From assembly GCA_039934035.1 (NCBI GenBank), contig JBDTMZ010000086.1, positions 16,960 to 80,959 of the forward strand: a stretch of DNA of 64,000 nucleotides, written 5' to 3'. The notes under the pieces are model-generated. The model had not been told where the DNA came from. It saw nothing but the letters and a program-made list of their open reading frames with translations, and searched no databases. Positions 16,568 through 27,407 of this stretch are shown in pieces. The first letter of the stretch is position 1. Each line of letters opens with the position of its first letter. Position numbers and translations under genes: made by a program. The DNA comes from Solibacter sp039934035 (GTDB lineage: Bacteria; Acidobacteriota; Terriglobia; Bryobacterales; Bryobacteraceae).

Positions 16568-17797
<1,230 letters not shown>

Positions 17798-17814
<17 letters not shown>

Positions 17815-19056
17815 GGAATTTCTCGAACAGCATCTTCTCCAGCGAATCGCGTAGCGCCGGCACCTTCACCCGGTCCACAATGTCCTGCGCAAACGCGTAC
17901 GTCAACAGACTGCGGGCTTCGCGCTTGCCGATGCCGCGCGACTGCAGATAAAACATCGCTTCCCCGTCCAACTGCCCGATGGTTGCGCCATGGGTGCAGC
18001 GCACGTCGTCGGCCCAGATCTGCAGTTCCGGCTTGGTATCGACCACAGCGTTATCGGAAAGCACCAGGTTCTTATTGGTCTGCTTCGAATCGGTCTTCTG
18101 GGCGTCTTTGCGGACGATGATCTTGCCGTTGAACACGGCGTGCGACTTGCCGTCCAGAATGCCCTTATACACTTCGTGGCTGGTGCCGTGCGGCATGGCG
18201 TGATCGATCTTGGTGTGGTTGTCGATGTGCTGCGTGCCATTGACGATGTACAGCCCGTTCAGGGTCGCATCGCTGCCCTCGGAAAGCGTGGTATTGGCAT
18301 CGTTGCGCACCAGCGCCCCGCCCAGGGAAATCGAATGCGACGCGAAGGTCGCGCTCTGCCCCAGGTTTGCCTGCAAGGTCGAAATGTGGAACGCGTTGAC
18401 CGTTTCCTGCTGCACCTTGTAGTGATCCACAACGGCGCGGTCGCCGGCCACAATCTCCGTCACCGCGTTATTGAAATACACGCCCTCGCCCGTGCCCACA
18501 TACCGCTCCACGATGGTGCAGTGCGCATCCGCGCCTACCACCACCAGCACTCGCGGATGCACCGCGGTCGCCTGCGAGGTGCCTGTGGTCAGGAAGAAAA
18601 TTTCGATGGGCTCTTCGATCACCGCGCCGCGCGCCACACGCACAAAAGCGGCATCGGCCAGCATCGCCGTATTCAGCGCCACGAAGGCATTCTCGTCGAA
18701 GCCCGCGTGCTTGCCCAGGTGCTGCATGGCGGCGGCCGAATCGTCCAGAATGCTGCCCGCTTCCAAGCCCTTGGGCAGGCTCTCTGGACGTGATACCAAA
18801 TGCCCGTTGGCGAAGGCCAGTTGAATGGGACCCTTGGCGAATTTCGCCGCCTTCACGCCCTGCCGGCCGGCGGCAAACTTAGTGCGCGCAATCGGCGCCA
18901 CGTTGGTGAAACGCCACTCTTCGTTCTTGGTGGTGGGGAACCCCAACTCACTGAAACGCGCGAAGGCCGCGTTCTTCAATGGCGCCAGCCACGCGGGCGC
19001 AGGCAGTTGATTGGTGAAGAGTTCCAACCACGCGCCGGTCTGTTCGGATACCGCCG

Positions 19057-19060
<4 letters not shown>
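17798..19060 (-). CDS. sufD: Fe-S cluster assembly protein SufD
   Basis: A 420-residue SufD, the partner of SufB in the SufBC2D scaffold. The C-terminal beta-helix contains IVRKDAQKTDSKQTNKNLVL and RCTHGATIGQLDGEAMFYLQ, with the histidine that takes part in cluster assembly at the SufB-SufD interface. The ATG at 19060 overlaps the sufC stop by 4 bases. Confidence 0.95.
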
Positions 19061-19827
<767 letters not shown>

Positions 19828-19829
19828 GC

Positions 19830-21278
19830 TTATCCAACACTTCCTTCGAGGCTCACCCCGAGCAGTTTTTGCGCTTCCACCGCAAACTCCATCGGGAGTT
19901 CGCGGAACACTTCCTTACAGAATCCGTGCACGATCATCGACACCGCATCTTCCGCGGAGATGCCGCGCTGCCGGCAGTAGAAAATCTGGTCTTCGCCGAT
20001 CTTCGAGGTGGACGCTTCGTGCTCTACCTGGGCGCTCGTATTGCGCACTTCCAGATAGGGGAACGTGTGCGCGCCGCACTTATCGCCTAGTAGCAGCGAA
20101 TCGCACTGCGAGTAATTGCGCGCCCCGGTGGCCGATTGCAAAATCTTGACGCCGCCGCGATACGTATTCTGTCCGTGGCCGGCCGAGATGCCCTTGCTCA
20201 CGATCGTGGAAGTGGTGTTCTTCCCGATGTGGATCATCTTCGTCCCGGTATCCGCCTGCTGCCAGTTATTGGTCAGCGCCACGCTGTAGAACTCGCCCAC
20301 GGAGTTGTCGCCGATCAACAGGCAGCTGGGGTATTTCCAGGTGATTGCCGACCCGGTCTCCACTTGCGTCCAGGAAATCTTCGAGTTCACCCCACGGCAG
20401 GCGCCGCGCTTGGTGACGAAGTTGTAGATCCCGCCTTTGCCGTCCTTATCCCCCGGATACCAGTTCTGTACCGTGGAATACTTAATCTGGGCGTTGTCCA
20501 GAGCCACCAGTTCCACCACCGCCGCATGCAGCTGATTGGTATCGCGCATGGGGGCCGTGCAGCCTTCCAGATAGCTCACCGCGGCGCCGTCGTCCGCCAC
20601 GATCAGCGTGCGCTCGAACTGTCCCGTGTCCTTGGCGTTGATGCGGAAATAGGTGGAAAGCTCCATCGGGCACTTGACGCCCTTAGGGATGTAGCAAAAA
20701 CTGCCGTCGCTGAAAACCGCGGAGTTCAACGCCGCATAAAAGTTGTCGCTTGCCGGCACCACCGAGCCCAGGTATTTCTTCACCAGCTCCGGATGCTCTT
20801 TTACCGCTTCCGAGAACGAGCCGAAGATGATCCCCTGCTCCTGCAGTTTGCCCTTAAAGGTAGTGGCCACCGAGACGCTGTCGAATACCGCGTCCACCGC
20901 CACACCCGCCAGCGCCGCCCGCTCGTGTAGCGGGATGCCGAGCTTCTCGTACGTCTTCAGCAGTTCCGGATCCACGTCGTCCAGGCTCTTGGGACCGTCC
21001 GACTTCGATTTCGGCGAAGAATAATAGATGATGTTCTGGTAATCGATCTTGGGGAAGGAGACGTTCGCCCATTCCGGCTCTTTCATGGTCAGCCAGTGGC
21101 GGTACGCTTTAAGGCGCCATTCCAGCAGCCATTCCGGCTCTTCCTTCTTGGCGGAAATCAGGCGGACGATGTCTTCACTTAGGCCGCGCGGAATCGCGTC
21201 GGCTTCAATGTCGGTGACAAAGCCCCACTTGTATTCCTGATTCGCAAAAGTTTCAATTGTGTTGGTGGAATCGCTCAC
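19830..21278 (-). CDS. sufB: Fe-S cluster assembly protein SufB
   Basis: A 482-residue SufB, first gene of the suf operon. Typical segments include ISAGHGQNTYRGGVKILQSA and the cluster-site cysteine in LLGDKCGAHTFPYLEVRNTS. The start is a GTG at 21278 preceded by AGGAG with 9-base spacing. A predicted promoter and palindromic operator lie 30-65 bases upstream. The operon order sufB-C-D-S-U-T-rrf2 is complete and closely packed. Confidence 0.97.
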   Translation of the reverse strand: MSDSTNTIETFANQEYKWGFVTDIEADAIPRGLSEDIVRLISAKKEEPEWLLEWRLKAYRHWLTMKEPEWANVSFPKIDYQNIIYYSSPKSKSDGPKSLDDVDPELLKTYEKLGIPLHERAALAGVAVDAVFDSVSVATTFKGKLQEQGIIFGSFSEAVKEHPELVKKYLGSVVPASDNFYAALNSAVFSDGSFCYIPKGVKCPMELSTYFRINAKDTGQFERTLIVADDGAAVSYLEGCTAPMRDTNQLHAAVVELVALDNAQIKYSTVQNWYPGDKDGKGGIYNFVTKRGACRGVNSKISWTQVETGSAITWKYPSCLLIGDNSVGEFYSVALTNNWQQADTGTKMIHIGKNTTSTIVSKGISAGHGQNTYRGGVKILQSATGARNYSQCDSLLLGDKCGAHTFPYLEVRNTSAQVEHEASTSKIGEDQIFYCRQRGISAEDAVSMIVHGFCKEVFRELPMEFAVEAQKLLGVSLEGSVG

Positions 21279-21311
21279 CGGGTTCTGCTCCTAAACTGTT
21301 GGCTCGTACCC

Positions 21312-21340
21312 ATTTTCGTCAATCTATACTTTATAGTCAA
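21312..21340 (-). promoter_or_regulatory. Predicted promoter of the suf operon
   Basis: On the minus strand, TTGACT (21335-21340) is followed after 17 bases by GAAAAT (21312-21317). The -35 box is near consensus and the -10 box is four of six. It precedes the AGGAG and GTG of sufB at normal distance. Confidence 0.5.
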
Positions 21341-21344
21341 GATT
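21321..21344. promoter_or_regulatory. Palindromic Rrf2-type operator over the suf promoter
   Basis: A 24-base imperfect palindrome with outer arms AATCT/AGATT and inner arms ACT/AGT; 18 of 24 positions are self-complementary. It covers the -35 box and most of the promoter spacer, where a repressor would block polymerase. The Rrf2 protein encoded at the end of the operon is the obvious candidate ligand. Length and AT-rich centre are usual for Rrf2/IscR sites. Confidence 0.5.
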
Positions 21345-21432
21345 ACTCATTTAATGGATGCAGAGCCGGGGCGAATGGGTGCGAAAAGCGTTCGAAAGGC
21401 GTGCCGGGCTGGGGAGAATGGAGGGCGAAGAC

Positions 21433-21480
21433 GCAAAAAGAAGAAGCCCGGCACCCTGGTCTCTAGGCGGGTGCCGGGCT
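21433..21480 (-). terminator. Intrinsic terminator of the 58-residue peptide gene
   Basis: AGCCCGGCACCC (21445-21456) and GGGTGCCGGGCT (21469-21480) form a perfect 12-bp stem with a 12-base loop. On the minus strand it is followed by TCTTCTTTTTGCG, a U-rich tail. It lies 86 bases after the stop of the peptide gene and would also shield suf from readthrough. Confidence 0.8.
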
Positions 21481-21565
21481 CGAATCGGCCACCGAGGGCT
21501 TGAAAACAATCGGCTTAGCTCTAACCAGGAGGGTGCGCGACCGGGCTGGACTCGCGCCGGACCAG

Positions 21566-21742
21566 CTATTCCTGGCAGGCTGTCCAGATCGCCATGATCC
21601 GTTTCAGCTCGTCGCCGTTCAGCAAGTTGGAACCGCATAGCCACTCGCTCAACTTGTGCTTGTAGCGCAATCGATCGAAGACGAGTACAAAGCTCATCAT
21701 GTACACCAGCGCTAGCAGCGCGAATTGCGGACTCATCATCAT
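21566..21742 (-). CDS. Small membrane peptide, 58 residues
   Basis: A short gene with ATG-ATG-ATG at its start (21742, 21739 or 21736). GGAG elements lie 7 bases before the first ATG and 6 bases before the third. The product begins MMMSPQFALLALVYMMSFVL, a hydrophobic segment long enough to span the membrane, then VFDRLRYKHKLSEWL with positive charge, and ends LKRIMAIWTACQE. One membrane segment with a cytoplasmic amphipathic tail is the likely layout. It is followed by a strong intrinsic terminator and preceded by a hairpin leader, so it looks like an independent transcription unit. I recognise no family. Confidence 0.65.
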   Translation of the reverse strand: MMMSPQFALLALVYMMSFVLVFDRLRYKHKLSEWLCGSNLLNGDELKRIMAIWTACQE

Positions 21743-21750
21743 CTCCAGTC

Positions 21751-21780
21751 TCCATCAGCGGGGCGTAACCCGCTGCTGGA
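21751..21780. promoter_or_regulatory. Hairpin in the leader of the 58-residue peptide gene
   Basis: CAGCGGG (21756-21762) pairs with CCCGCTG (21769-21775) around a 6-base loop, and TCCA/TGGA (21751-21754 with 21777-21780) extend it after one mismatch. The stem ends 8 bases upstream of the first ATG and includes part of one of the two GGAG elements, so folding could limit ribosome access. Confidence 0.4.
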
Positions 21781-22013
21781 GTTCAGTATGCGCAGTTCGC
21801 GCGGTGGAAAATAGTACCGAAGGTTTATAGTCGTACCGGGAGGCAGGCGGCACTGGGTACTAAAACACGGATCCGGTTATTGTTTCGTAAACCGCCATAC
21901 GCTTCCGGCCATTTTGCCCGGTTCTTCGGGGCGACATGGTTCCGTCCTTGGATTAGTTCTTGCCCTGCCCGGCATTTTTAAGGAAACTGAAGGTCTAAGG
22001 AGACGCAACCACG

Positions 22014-23960
22014 TTGGATAGAAATGGCCGCAAGGGCTCGCTGGTCATGGAGCCGACTGAACGATGGACGGCCCAATCGGCCAGCGACCTCTACGATGTC
22101 GCAAGCTGGGGGAAGGGCTATTTCTCAGTCAGTGAGGAGGGGCACGTCCTGGTGCACCCCGAGAAAGAGGCCGCCCGCTCCATCGACCTCAAACAATTGG
22201 TCGACACACTGGTTCTTCGCGGGATCAACCTCCCCATTCTGATCCGCTTTGCCGACATTCTGAAACATCGCCTCGGCGAGATCCACAATGCGTTTGAAAC
22301 CGCCATTAACGAACATAAGTATCAGGGCGGTTACTGTTGCGTCTATCCCATCAAGGTCAACCAGCAGCGCCAGGTGGTCGAAGAGGTCCTCGAGTTCGGC
22401 AAGCCCTTCAAATTCGGGCTGGAAGCCGGCTCGAAGCCCGAACTGATGGCCGTCATGGCCCTGGCCGACAATGAAACTCCCATCATCTGCAACGGCTTCA
22501 AGGATGACGAGTACATCGAGATGGCGATGCTGGCGCAGAAGTTGGGCCGCAAGATCATCCCGGTGGTCGAAAAATACACCGAACTCCAGCTGATTCTGAA
22601 GTACAGCCAGCGGGTGGGAGTGCGGCCCTCCATCGGCCTGCGCGTCAAACTCGCCAGCCGCGGCTCGGGACGCTGGAAATCCTCCGGCGGCTTCCGTTCC
22701 AAGTTCGGGCTCTCGGCCACGGAAGCGGTGCGGGCGCTGCAGGAACTCAAAGAGCTGGGCATGTCCGATTGCCTCAACCTCCTGCACTTCCACCTGGGCA
22801 GCCAGATTACCAACATCCGCCAGATCAAAGGGGCGGTCAACGAGGCGGTGCGCGTCTACGTCGATCTCGCCCGCGCCGGCGCCGGCCTGAAATACCTCGA
22901 TGTCGGCGGCGGACTGGGCATCGATTACGACGGCTCGCAGACCGATTTCGAATCCAGCGTCAATTACACCCTGCAGGAATACGCCAACGACATCATCTAT
23001 CACGTGCAAAATGTGTGCGATGAAGTCGAAGTTCCGCACCCGACCATCATTACCGAAAGCGGCCGGGCCATCGCTGCCTATCACAGCGTGCTGGTCTTCA
23101 ACGTGGTAGGGGTTTCCGGTATGGGCGAAGCTGAAGTGCCCGCCGATCCGCCCGCCGACGCGGAACAGCCGCTCATCGATCTGGCCGAAACCTACCGCGG
23201 CCTCACCGCCAAGACGCTGCTCGAAAGCTATCACGACGCGCAGCAGGCGCTCGATCAGGCGCTCAACCTCTTCTCCCTCGGCTACCTTTCGCTCGAACAG
23301 CGCTGTGTCGCCGAGAATCTGTATTGGGGCATTTCCCGCAAGATTCAGCGCCTCGCCGGCGAACTCGATTACTTCCCCGAAGAACTGGAAGGCATCGACG
23401 CCATGATGAGCGACACCTATTTCTGCAACTTCTCGCTCTTCCAGAGCATGCCGGACAGCTGGGCGATCAAGCAACTCTTCCCCATCATGCCGATTCACCG
23501 CCTGGAAGAGCAGCCCACGCGCCCGGCCGTGCTCGGCGATATCACCTGTGATTCCGACGGCAAGGTCGATGCCTTCATCGACCGGCGCGACGTGAAGCGC
23601 ACACTCCAACTCCATACCTTTAGCGGCGGCAATTACTACCTCGGCGCCTTTCTGCTGGGCGCCTACCAGGAAATCCTGGGCGACATGCACAATCTGTTCG
23701 GCGATACCAACGCCGTCCACGTCCGCCTCGGACCAACCGGCGAAGTCATGCTGGATTCCGTAATCAAGGGCGATACCGTGCGCGAGGTGCTGAATTACGT
23801 GCAGTTCAGTGCCGACAGTCTGGTCATGCAACTCCGCCGCGATGTCGAAGCGGCGCTCCGCGAAGGCCGCCTCACCTACGAAGAGAGCGGCGCGCTGTGC
23901 CGCTTCTACGAAGAAGGGCTGCACGGCTACACGTACCTCGAAGACGTCCACGAGCAGTAA
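22014..23960 (+). CDS. speA: Biosynthetic arginine decarboxylase SpeA
   Basis: A 648-residue PLP-dependent (fold III, alanine-racemase-like) arginine decarboxylase that makes agmatine for polyamine synthesis. The PLP lysine is in YCCVYPIKVNQQRQVVEEVL, the phosphate-binding glycines in YLDVGGGLGIDYDGS, and the substrate cysteine region in GDITCDSDGKVDAFIDRRD. The TTG start at 22014 is supported by AAGGAG 11 bases upstream; an ATG at 22047 (MEPTERW) is the alternative. A hairpin GCGCTC/GAGCGC at 23981-24001 follows the stop, without a U tract. The length matches the family (about 630-660). Confidence 0.96.
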   Translation: MDRNGRKGSLVMEPTERWTAQSASDLYDVASWGKGYFSVSEEGHVLVHPEKEAARSIDLKQLVDTLVLRGINLPILIRFADILKHRLGEIHNAFETAINEHKYQGGYCCVYPIKVNQQRQVVEEVLEFGKPFKFGLEAGSKPELMAVMALADNETPIICNGFKDDEYIEMAMLAQKLGRKIIPVVEKYTELQLILKYSQRVGVRPSIGLRVKLASRGSGRWKSSGGFRSKFGLSATEAVRALQELKELGMSDCLNLLHFHLGSQITNIRQIKGAVNEAVRVYVDLARAGAGLKYLDVGGGLGIDYDGSQTDFESSVNYTLQEYANDIIYHVQNVCDEVEVPHPTIITESGRAIAAYHSVLVFNVVGVSGMGEAEVPADPPADAEQPLIDLAETYRGLTAKTLLESYHDAQQALDQALNLFSLGYLSLEQRCVAENLYWGISRKIQRLAGELDYFPEELEGIDAMMSDTYFCNFSLFQSMPDSWAIKQLFPIMPIHRLEEQPTRPAVLGDITCDSDGKVDAFIDRRDVKRTLQLHTFSGGNYYLGAFLLGAYQEILGDMHNLFGDTNAVHVRLGPTGEVMLDSVIKGDTVREVLNYVQFSADSLVMQLRRDVEAALREGRLTYEESGALCRFYEEGLHGYTYLEDVHEQ

Positions 23961-23993
23961 CTCGCTGGCCCGGCGCACCGCGCTCGCCCCGAT

Positions 23994-24022
23994 TGAGCGC
24001 AAGCCGGCCCGGGTGCTACAAT
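23994..24022 (+). promoter_or_regulatory. Predicted promoter upstream of the 255-residue barrel protein
   Basis: TTGAGC (23994-23999) and TACAAT (24017-24022) with 17-base spacing. The start point would be near 24029, about 22 bases before the ATG at 24051. Confidence 0.55.
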
Positions 24023-24050
24023 ATCAGTTAATAAAGTCTTATTATCCGAT

Positions 24051-24818
24051 ATGTCACCCAGGGTTCTCATCTTCCTTCTTTTTGTCCTCGTCTCTTTTGC
24101 ACAGGAACCGGCTCAGCCGGCGCAGCCCCAGCCCCGTCCGGTGGGCATTAAAATCACTCGTCCCGGCGTGGTCGCCATCGCCGGAACTCCGCCGGTGGGA
24201 GGCACGCTGATCTCTTACGGCTATTCCCTGGACGAACCCGTGGCCGGCGCTCATTTGCAGGGAGTTTCGACTTTGTTCGAATACACCCTGGCGCCTCGCT
24301 GGGCGGTCTATCTCATTACCACCGAGCCCTTGATTCGCAACGGCAAGATCGCGATCGGCGATAACTGTCCCGGAGTCAAATTCCGGATCGCCACCGAGGC
24401 CCGCTGGCGCCCTCTGCTCGCCGTGTCCTACGGCCTGAAAGTACCCTCCGCCAGCGATGGCTTCGGCACCGGCCGCTACGACCACAAACTCACCTGGCAC
24501 GCCGATAAAGGGATCGGCCGCACCCGCTGGACCGGCACCTTCGCCACCCTGTGGTCGCAGCAGAAGGATGGCTCGTACGTGCGCCAGTACACCCCGGCTA
24601 TCGGCGCCCTCACCCGCTGGCATGGGCGGTGGGGTAGTGCCGTACAGGCCTATTGGACCACTGCGGGCAAAGGCTACGGCGGCATCGTGGCCGCGCCCTT
24701 CTTCCAGGTGAAGAACTCGTTCAACGTCTTCGGCGGCTGCGTCCGCAACGTCGGACGCTATACCACGGCCTATAGCGTGGTCGCTGGCTTCAACTACATG
24801 CACCGCCCGCGGAGTTAG
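24051..24818 (+). CDS. Secreted beta-barrel-like protein of unknown function
   Basis: A 255-residue protein with signal peptide (MSPRVLIFLLFVLVSFAQ), then a short Pro/Gln-rich linker and a chain of alternating hydrophobic strands rich in Tyr, Trp and Gly (LISYGYSLDEPVAGAHLQGV, RWHGRWGSAVQAYWTTAGKG, YSVVAGFNYMH at the end). The pattern and the aromatic C-terminal strand suggest an outer-membrane beta-barrel. It resembles the transporter-like barrels of acidobacteria, but no named family can be assigned with certainty. Own promoter predicted upstream; no clear Shine-Dalgarno. Confidence 0.7.
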   Translation: MSPRVLIFLLFVLVSFAQEPAQPAQPQPRPVGIKITRPGVVAIAGTPPVGGTLISYGYSLDEPVAGAHLQGVSTLFEYTLAPRWAVYLITTEPLIRNGKIAIGDNCPGVKFRIATEARWRPLLAVSYGLKVPSASDGFGTGRYDHKLTWHADKGIGRTRWTGTFATLWSQQKDGSYVRQYTPAIGALTRWHGRWGSAVQAYWTTAGKGYGGIVAAPFFQVKNSFNVFGGCVRNVGRYTTAYSVVAGFNYMHRPRS

Positions 24819-24853
24819 GCGGGCCGCCACCGGGCGTGCGGCGCGCCCCGCGC

Positions 24854-24883
24854 TTGAACCCCTGCCCGCGCAGGTGTGACAAT
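24854..24883 (+). promoter_or_regulatory. Predicted promoter of apt-ispE-prs
   Basis: TTGAAC (24854-24859) and GACAAT (24878-24883) with 18-base spacing. The start point falls near 24890, leaving only about 5 bases before the apt ATG, and no Shine-Dalgarno is seen. Confidence 0.5.
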
Positions 24884-24894
24884 GGACCTTCCCC

Positions 24895-25416
24895 ATGTCC
24901 GAACTCAAAACGCTTATCCGCGAGGTGCCCGACTTCCCCAAGGCCGGCATCCTCTTCTACGACATCACCACGCTACTCAAGGACCGCACCGGACTGCGCG
25001 GCGTCATCGACGGCCTCAAGTCCCACTATGCGGATACCAAGGTGGACGTTGTCCTCGGCATCGAAGCGCGCGGCTTCATCTTCGCGCCCGCGCTCGGCTA
25101 TGCGCTTGGCGCCGGCTTCGTCCCCGTCCGCAAGCCCAGGAAACTTCCCGCCGAGTGCGTGCGCATCACCTACGATCTGGAATACGGCACAGACACCCTG
25201 GAGATGCACAAGGACGCCGTGCGGCCCGGTGACCGCGTGCTGATTGTCGACGATCTGCTGGCCACCGGCGGTACCGCGGCAGCCGCGGCGACCATGGTGA
25301 AAGAGGCCGGCGGCATCGTCGCAGGCCTCGGCTTCGTCGTCGAACTTACCTTCCTCGGCGGGCGCCGCCGCCTCGAAGGCTACGACGTATTCTCGCTGCT
25401 GCAGTACGACAAATGA
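24895..25416 (+). CDS. apt: Adenine phosphoribosyltransferase
   Basis: A 173-residue Apt that converts adenine and PRPP to AMP in purine salvage. The PRPP-binding loop is in DRVLIVDDLLATGGTAAAAA, and the N-terminal IREVPDFPKAGILFYDITTL is characteristic of bacterial Apt. The stop overlaps the ispE ATG by 4 bases. Two genes downstream is prs, which supplies its PRPP substrate. Confidence 0.96.
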   Translation: MSELKTLIREVPDFPKAGILFYDITTLLKDRTGLRGVIDGLKSHYADTKVDVVLGIEARGFIFAPALGYALGAGFVPVRKPRKLPAECVRITYDLEYGTDTLEMHKDAVRPGDRVLIVDDLLATGGTAAAAATMVKEAGGIVAGLGFVVELTFLGGRRRLEGYDVFSLLQYDK

Positions 25417-26366
25417 GCGTCACCCGCCGCGCCAGGGTCCGCGCGCTGGCCAAGATCAATCTCGACCTGCGCGTCCTCGGCAAACGTCCCGACGGGTTCC
25501 ACGAACTACGCACCATCTTCCAGACCGTGTCCCTGTACGACACGCTGGAGATCTCCTACGCCGCGTCGCGGCAGACCGAGATCACCCTGAACGATGACCT
25601 GCAGATCGCCGATAACCTCGTGGTGCGCGCCGCCCGCCTGCTGATGGAAAGCATTGGCGTCTCCGGACGGGTGGAGATGCGCCTGGTCAAACGGATTCCC
25701 ATGGGAGCCGGACTCGGCGGCGGTTCGAGCGATGCCGCCGCGGTTCTGCTGGCGCTGCCCGCGCTCGCCGGATGGAGCGTGGACCTGCCGAAGTTGAGTG
25801 CCATCGGCGAGCAACTCGGCAGTGACGTTCCTTTCTTTCTGCTGGGCGGCGCAGCCGTCGGCATCGGGCGCGGCAGCGAACTCTTTCCTCTGCCCGATTT
25901 GCCCTCTCGCCAGGGCCTTTTGGCGGCTCCCGGGGTGCATGTCGATACCGCCCAGGCGTATCGCGATCTTAGCCCCCGTTTGACAACCGAATTACAACAA
26001 AATAAAATATTTAGTTTCCAGGCAGTTACATGGGGAAGCGCCGGCGGTGGACCGGGACGACTGGCGGCGGCCCGCAATGATTTTGAAAGCGTGGTCTTCG
26101 AACAGCACCCGGACCTGGCGCGGTACAAGAAGAAGTTGTTGTCGGCGGGTGCGGACGCAGCTCTGATGACGGGAAGCGGAAGCGCCCTCTTCGGACTGTT
26201 CCCGGATCGTAACGGAATTAATCGCGCAACCAAGTTGTTGGAAGAAGTTCAGACGTTTCCCATTTCGCTGGTCGGCCGTACGCGATTTCGCGCGCTGTGG
26301 CGGCGGGCATTGAAAGAGCATACGACCCCAGGACTATGGCCGCTACCAAGCAAGTACTCAGCATGA
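25413..26366 (+). CDS. ispE: 4-diphosphocytidyl-2-C-methyl-D-erythritol kinase
   Basis: A 317-residue GHMP kinase of the MEP isoprenoid pathway. The ATP-binding motif PMGAGLGGGSSDAA is at residues 97-110, the N-terminal AKINLDLRVLGKRPDGFHEL is diagnostic, and the third motif is GADAALMTGSGSALFGLF. The gene overlaps apt by 4 bases and its stop overlaps the preferred prs start (ATGA). Confidence 0.95.
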   Translation: MSVTRRARVRALAKINLDLRVLGKRPDGFHELRTIFQTVSLYDTLEISYAASRQTEITLNDDLQIADNLVVRAARLLMESIGVSGRVEMRLVKRIPMGAGLGGGSSDAAAVLLALPALAGWSVDLPKLSAIGEQLGSDVPFFLLGGAAVGIGRGSELFPLPDLPSRQGLLAAPGVHVDTAQAYRDLSPRLTTELQQNKIFSFQAVTWGSAGGGPGRLAAARNDFESVVFEQHPDLARYKKKLLSAGADAALMTGSGSALFGLFPDRNGINRATKLLEEVQTFPISLVGRTRFRALWRRALKEHTTPGLWPLPSKYSA

Positions 26367-27307
26367 GCCACGATCGTCTCCAGGTTTTTGCCGGCAATGC
26401 AAACCCTGCCCTCGCGGCGGAAATCTGCGCTGCCCTCGAAATTCAGCAGAGCCGGGCCATGGTGCGCCAGTTCTCCGATGGCGAAATCTACATCCAGCTC
26501 AAGGAAAATGTTCGCGGCGCCGACGTTTTCGTCATCCAGCCCACCTGCACCCCCGTGGACCGCAACATCATGGAACTGCTGCTGATGATCGACGCCCTGA
26601 AGCGCAGTTCTGCAGAGCGCATCACCGCAGTGTTACCCTATTATGGGTACGCAAGACAGGACCGTAAGGATAAACCCCGGGTTCCGATTTCGGCGAAACT
26701 CGTAGCCTCGCTGATGGAACGCGCCGGGGCCGACCGGCTTCTGACCCTCGATTTACACGCCGCGCAGATTCAGGGGTTCTTCGATGTCCCGGTGGATCAT
26801 CTGTTCGCCATGCCGGTGATGATCGATTATTTCCGTTCGCAGGAGATTCCCGACTTGACTGTGGTCTCTCCGGATGCGGGCGGTGTGGAACGTGCGCGGG
26901 CGTTTGCCAAGCGATTGGGAGCCCCGCTGGCCATCATCGATAAGCGGCGCGAGGAAGCTAACGTCGCCGAGGTGATGAACGTAGTGGGTAACGTCGCAGG
27001 GCGAAACTGCCTTCTGGTGGATGACCTGATCGATACCGCGGGCACCCTGGTGAAGGGAGCCGAGGCATTGCGGGAGAAAGGGGCGGCCAGCGTATCGGCC
27101 TGCGCCACTCACGCCGTCCTTTCGGGACCCGCGGTGAGCCGGATTGAAGAATCCGGGCTTAAAGAAGTGGTTTTTACGAATTCTATTCCGCTTTCCGAAG
27201 CGGCGCAGGAATCGAGCCGGATCATATCGTTGTCGATCGCGAAGCTGATGGCGGACGCCATCCGGTCGATCCACGAGGAGACTTCGGTCAGTACGTTGTT
27301 TGTGTAG
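26363..27307 (+). CDS. prs: Ribose-phosphate pyrophosphokinase
   Basis: A 314-residue PRPP synthetase starting at MSHDRLQVFAGNANPALAAE. Conserved parts are the ATP/PRPP segments YYGYARQDRKDKPRVPISAK and NCLLVDDLIDTAGTLVKGAE. The frame is open further upstream (ATG at 26336 or 26297), but the start at 26363 overlaps the ispE stop as ATGA and gives the standard family length. It makes PRPP for purine, pyrimidine, His and Trp synthesis. Confidence 0.96.
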   Translation: MSHDRLQVFAGNANPALAAEICAALEIQQSRAMVRQFSDGEIYIQLKENVRGADVFVIQPTCTPVDRNIMELLLMIDALKRSSAERITAVLPYYGYARQDRKDKPRVPISAKLVASLMERAGADRLLTLDLHAAQIQGFFDVPVDHLFAMPVMIDYFRSQEIPDLTVVSPDAGGVERARAFAKRLGAPLAIIDKRREEANVAEVMNVVGNVAGRNCLLVDDLIDTAGTLVKGAEALREKGAASVSACATHAVLSGPAVSRIEESGLKEVVFTNSIPLSEAAQESSRIISLSIAKLMADAIRSIHEETSVSTLFV

Positions 27308-27407
27308 AGATTTCACGGGACCCTCGAACCCACGCTAGCCGCGCCGGTCAGCCGCAAGGCAACGGACGGCGAATCGGACTTCGAACCCCGTCTGAGGAGA
27401 TAGCAGC

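Noticed and set aside
21351..21755. 134-codon minus-strand frame covering the peptide gene
   Set aside because: It runs through the terminator hairpin in another frame; the 58-residue frame has ribosome sites and a protein-like composition, this one does not.
22125..24002. 625-codon frame antisense to speA
   Set aside because: A long shadow frame caused by GC-rich third positions in speA; no ribosome site and no family resemblance.
27308..27407. Possible tRNA upstream of rplY because of TTCGAACCCC
   Set aside because: The flanking bases do not form a T stem, and no acceptor or anticodon arm can be folded.
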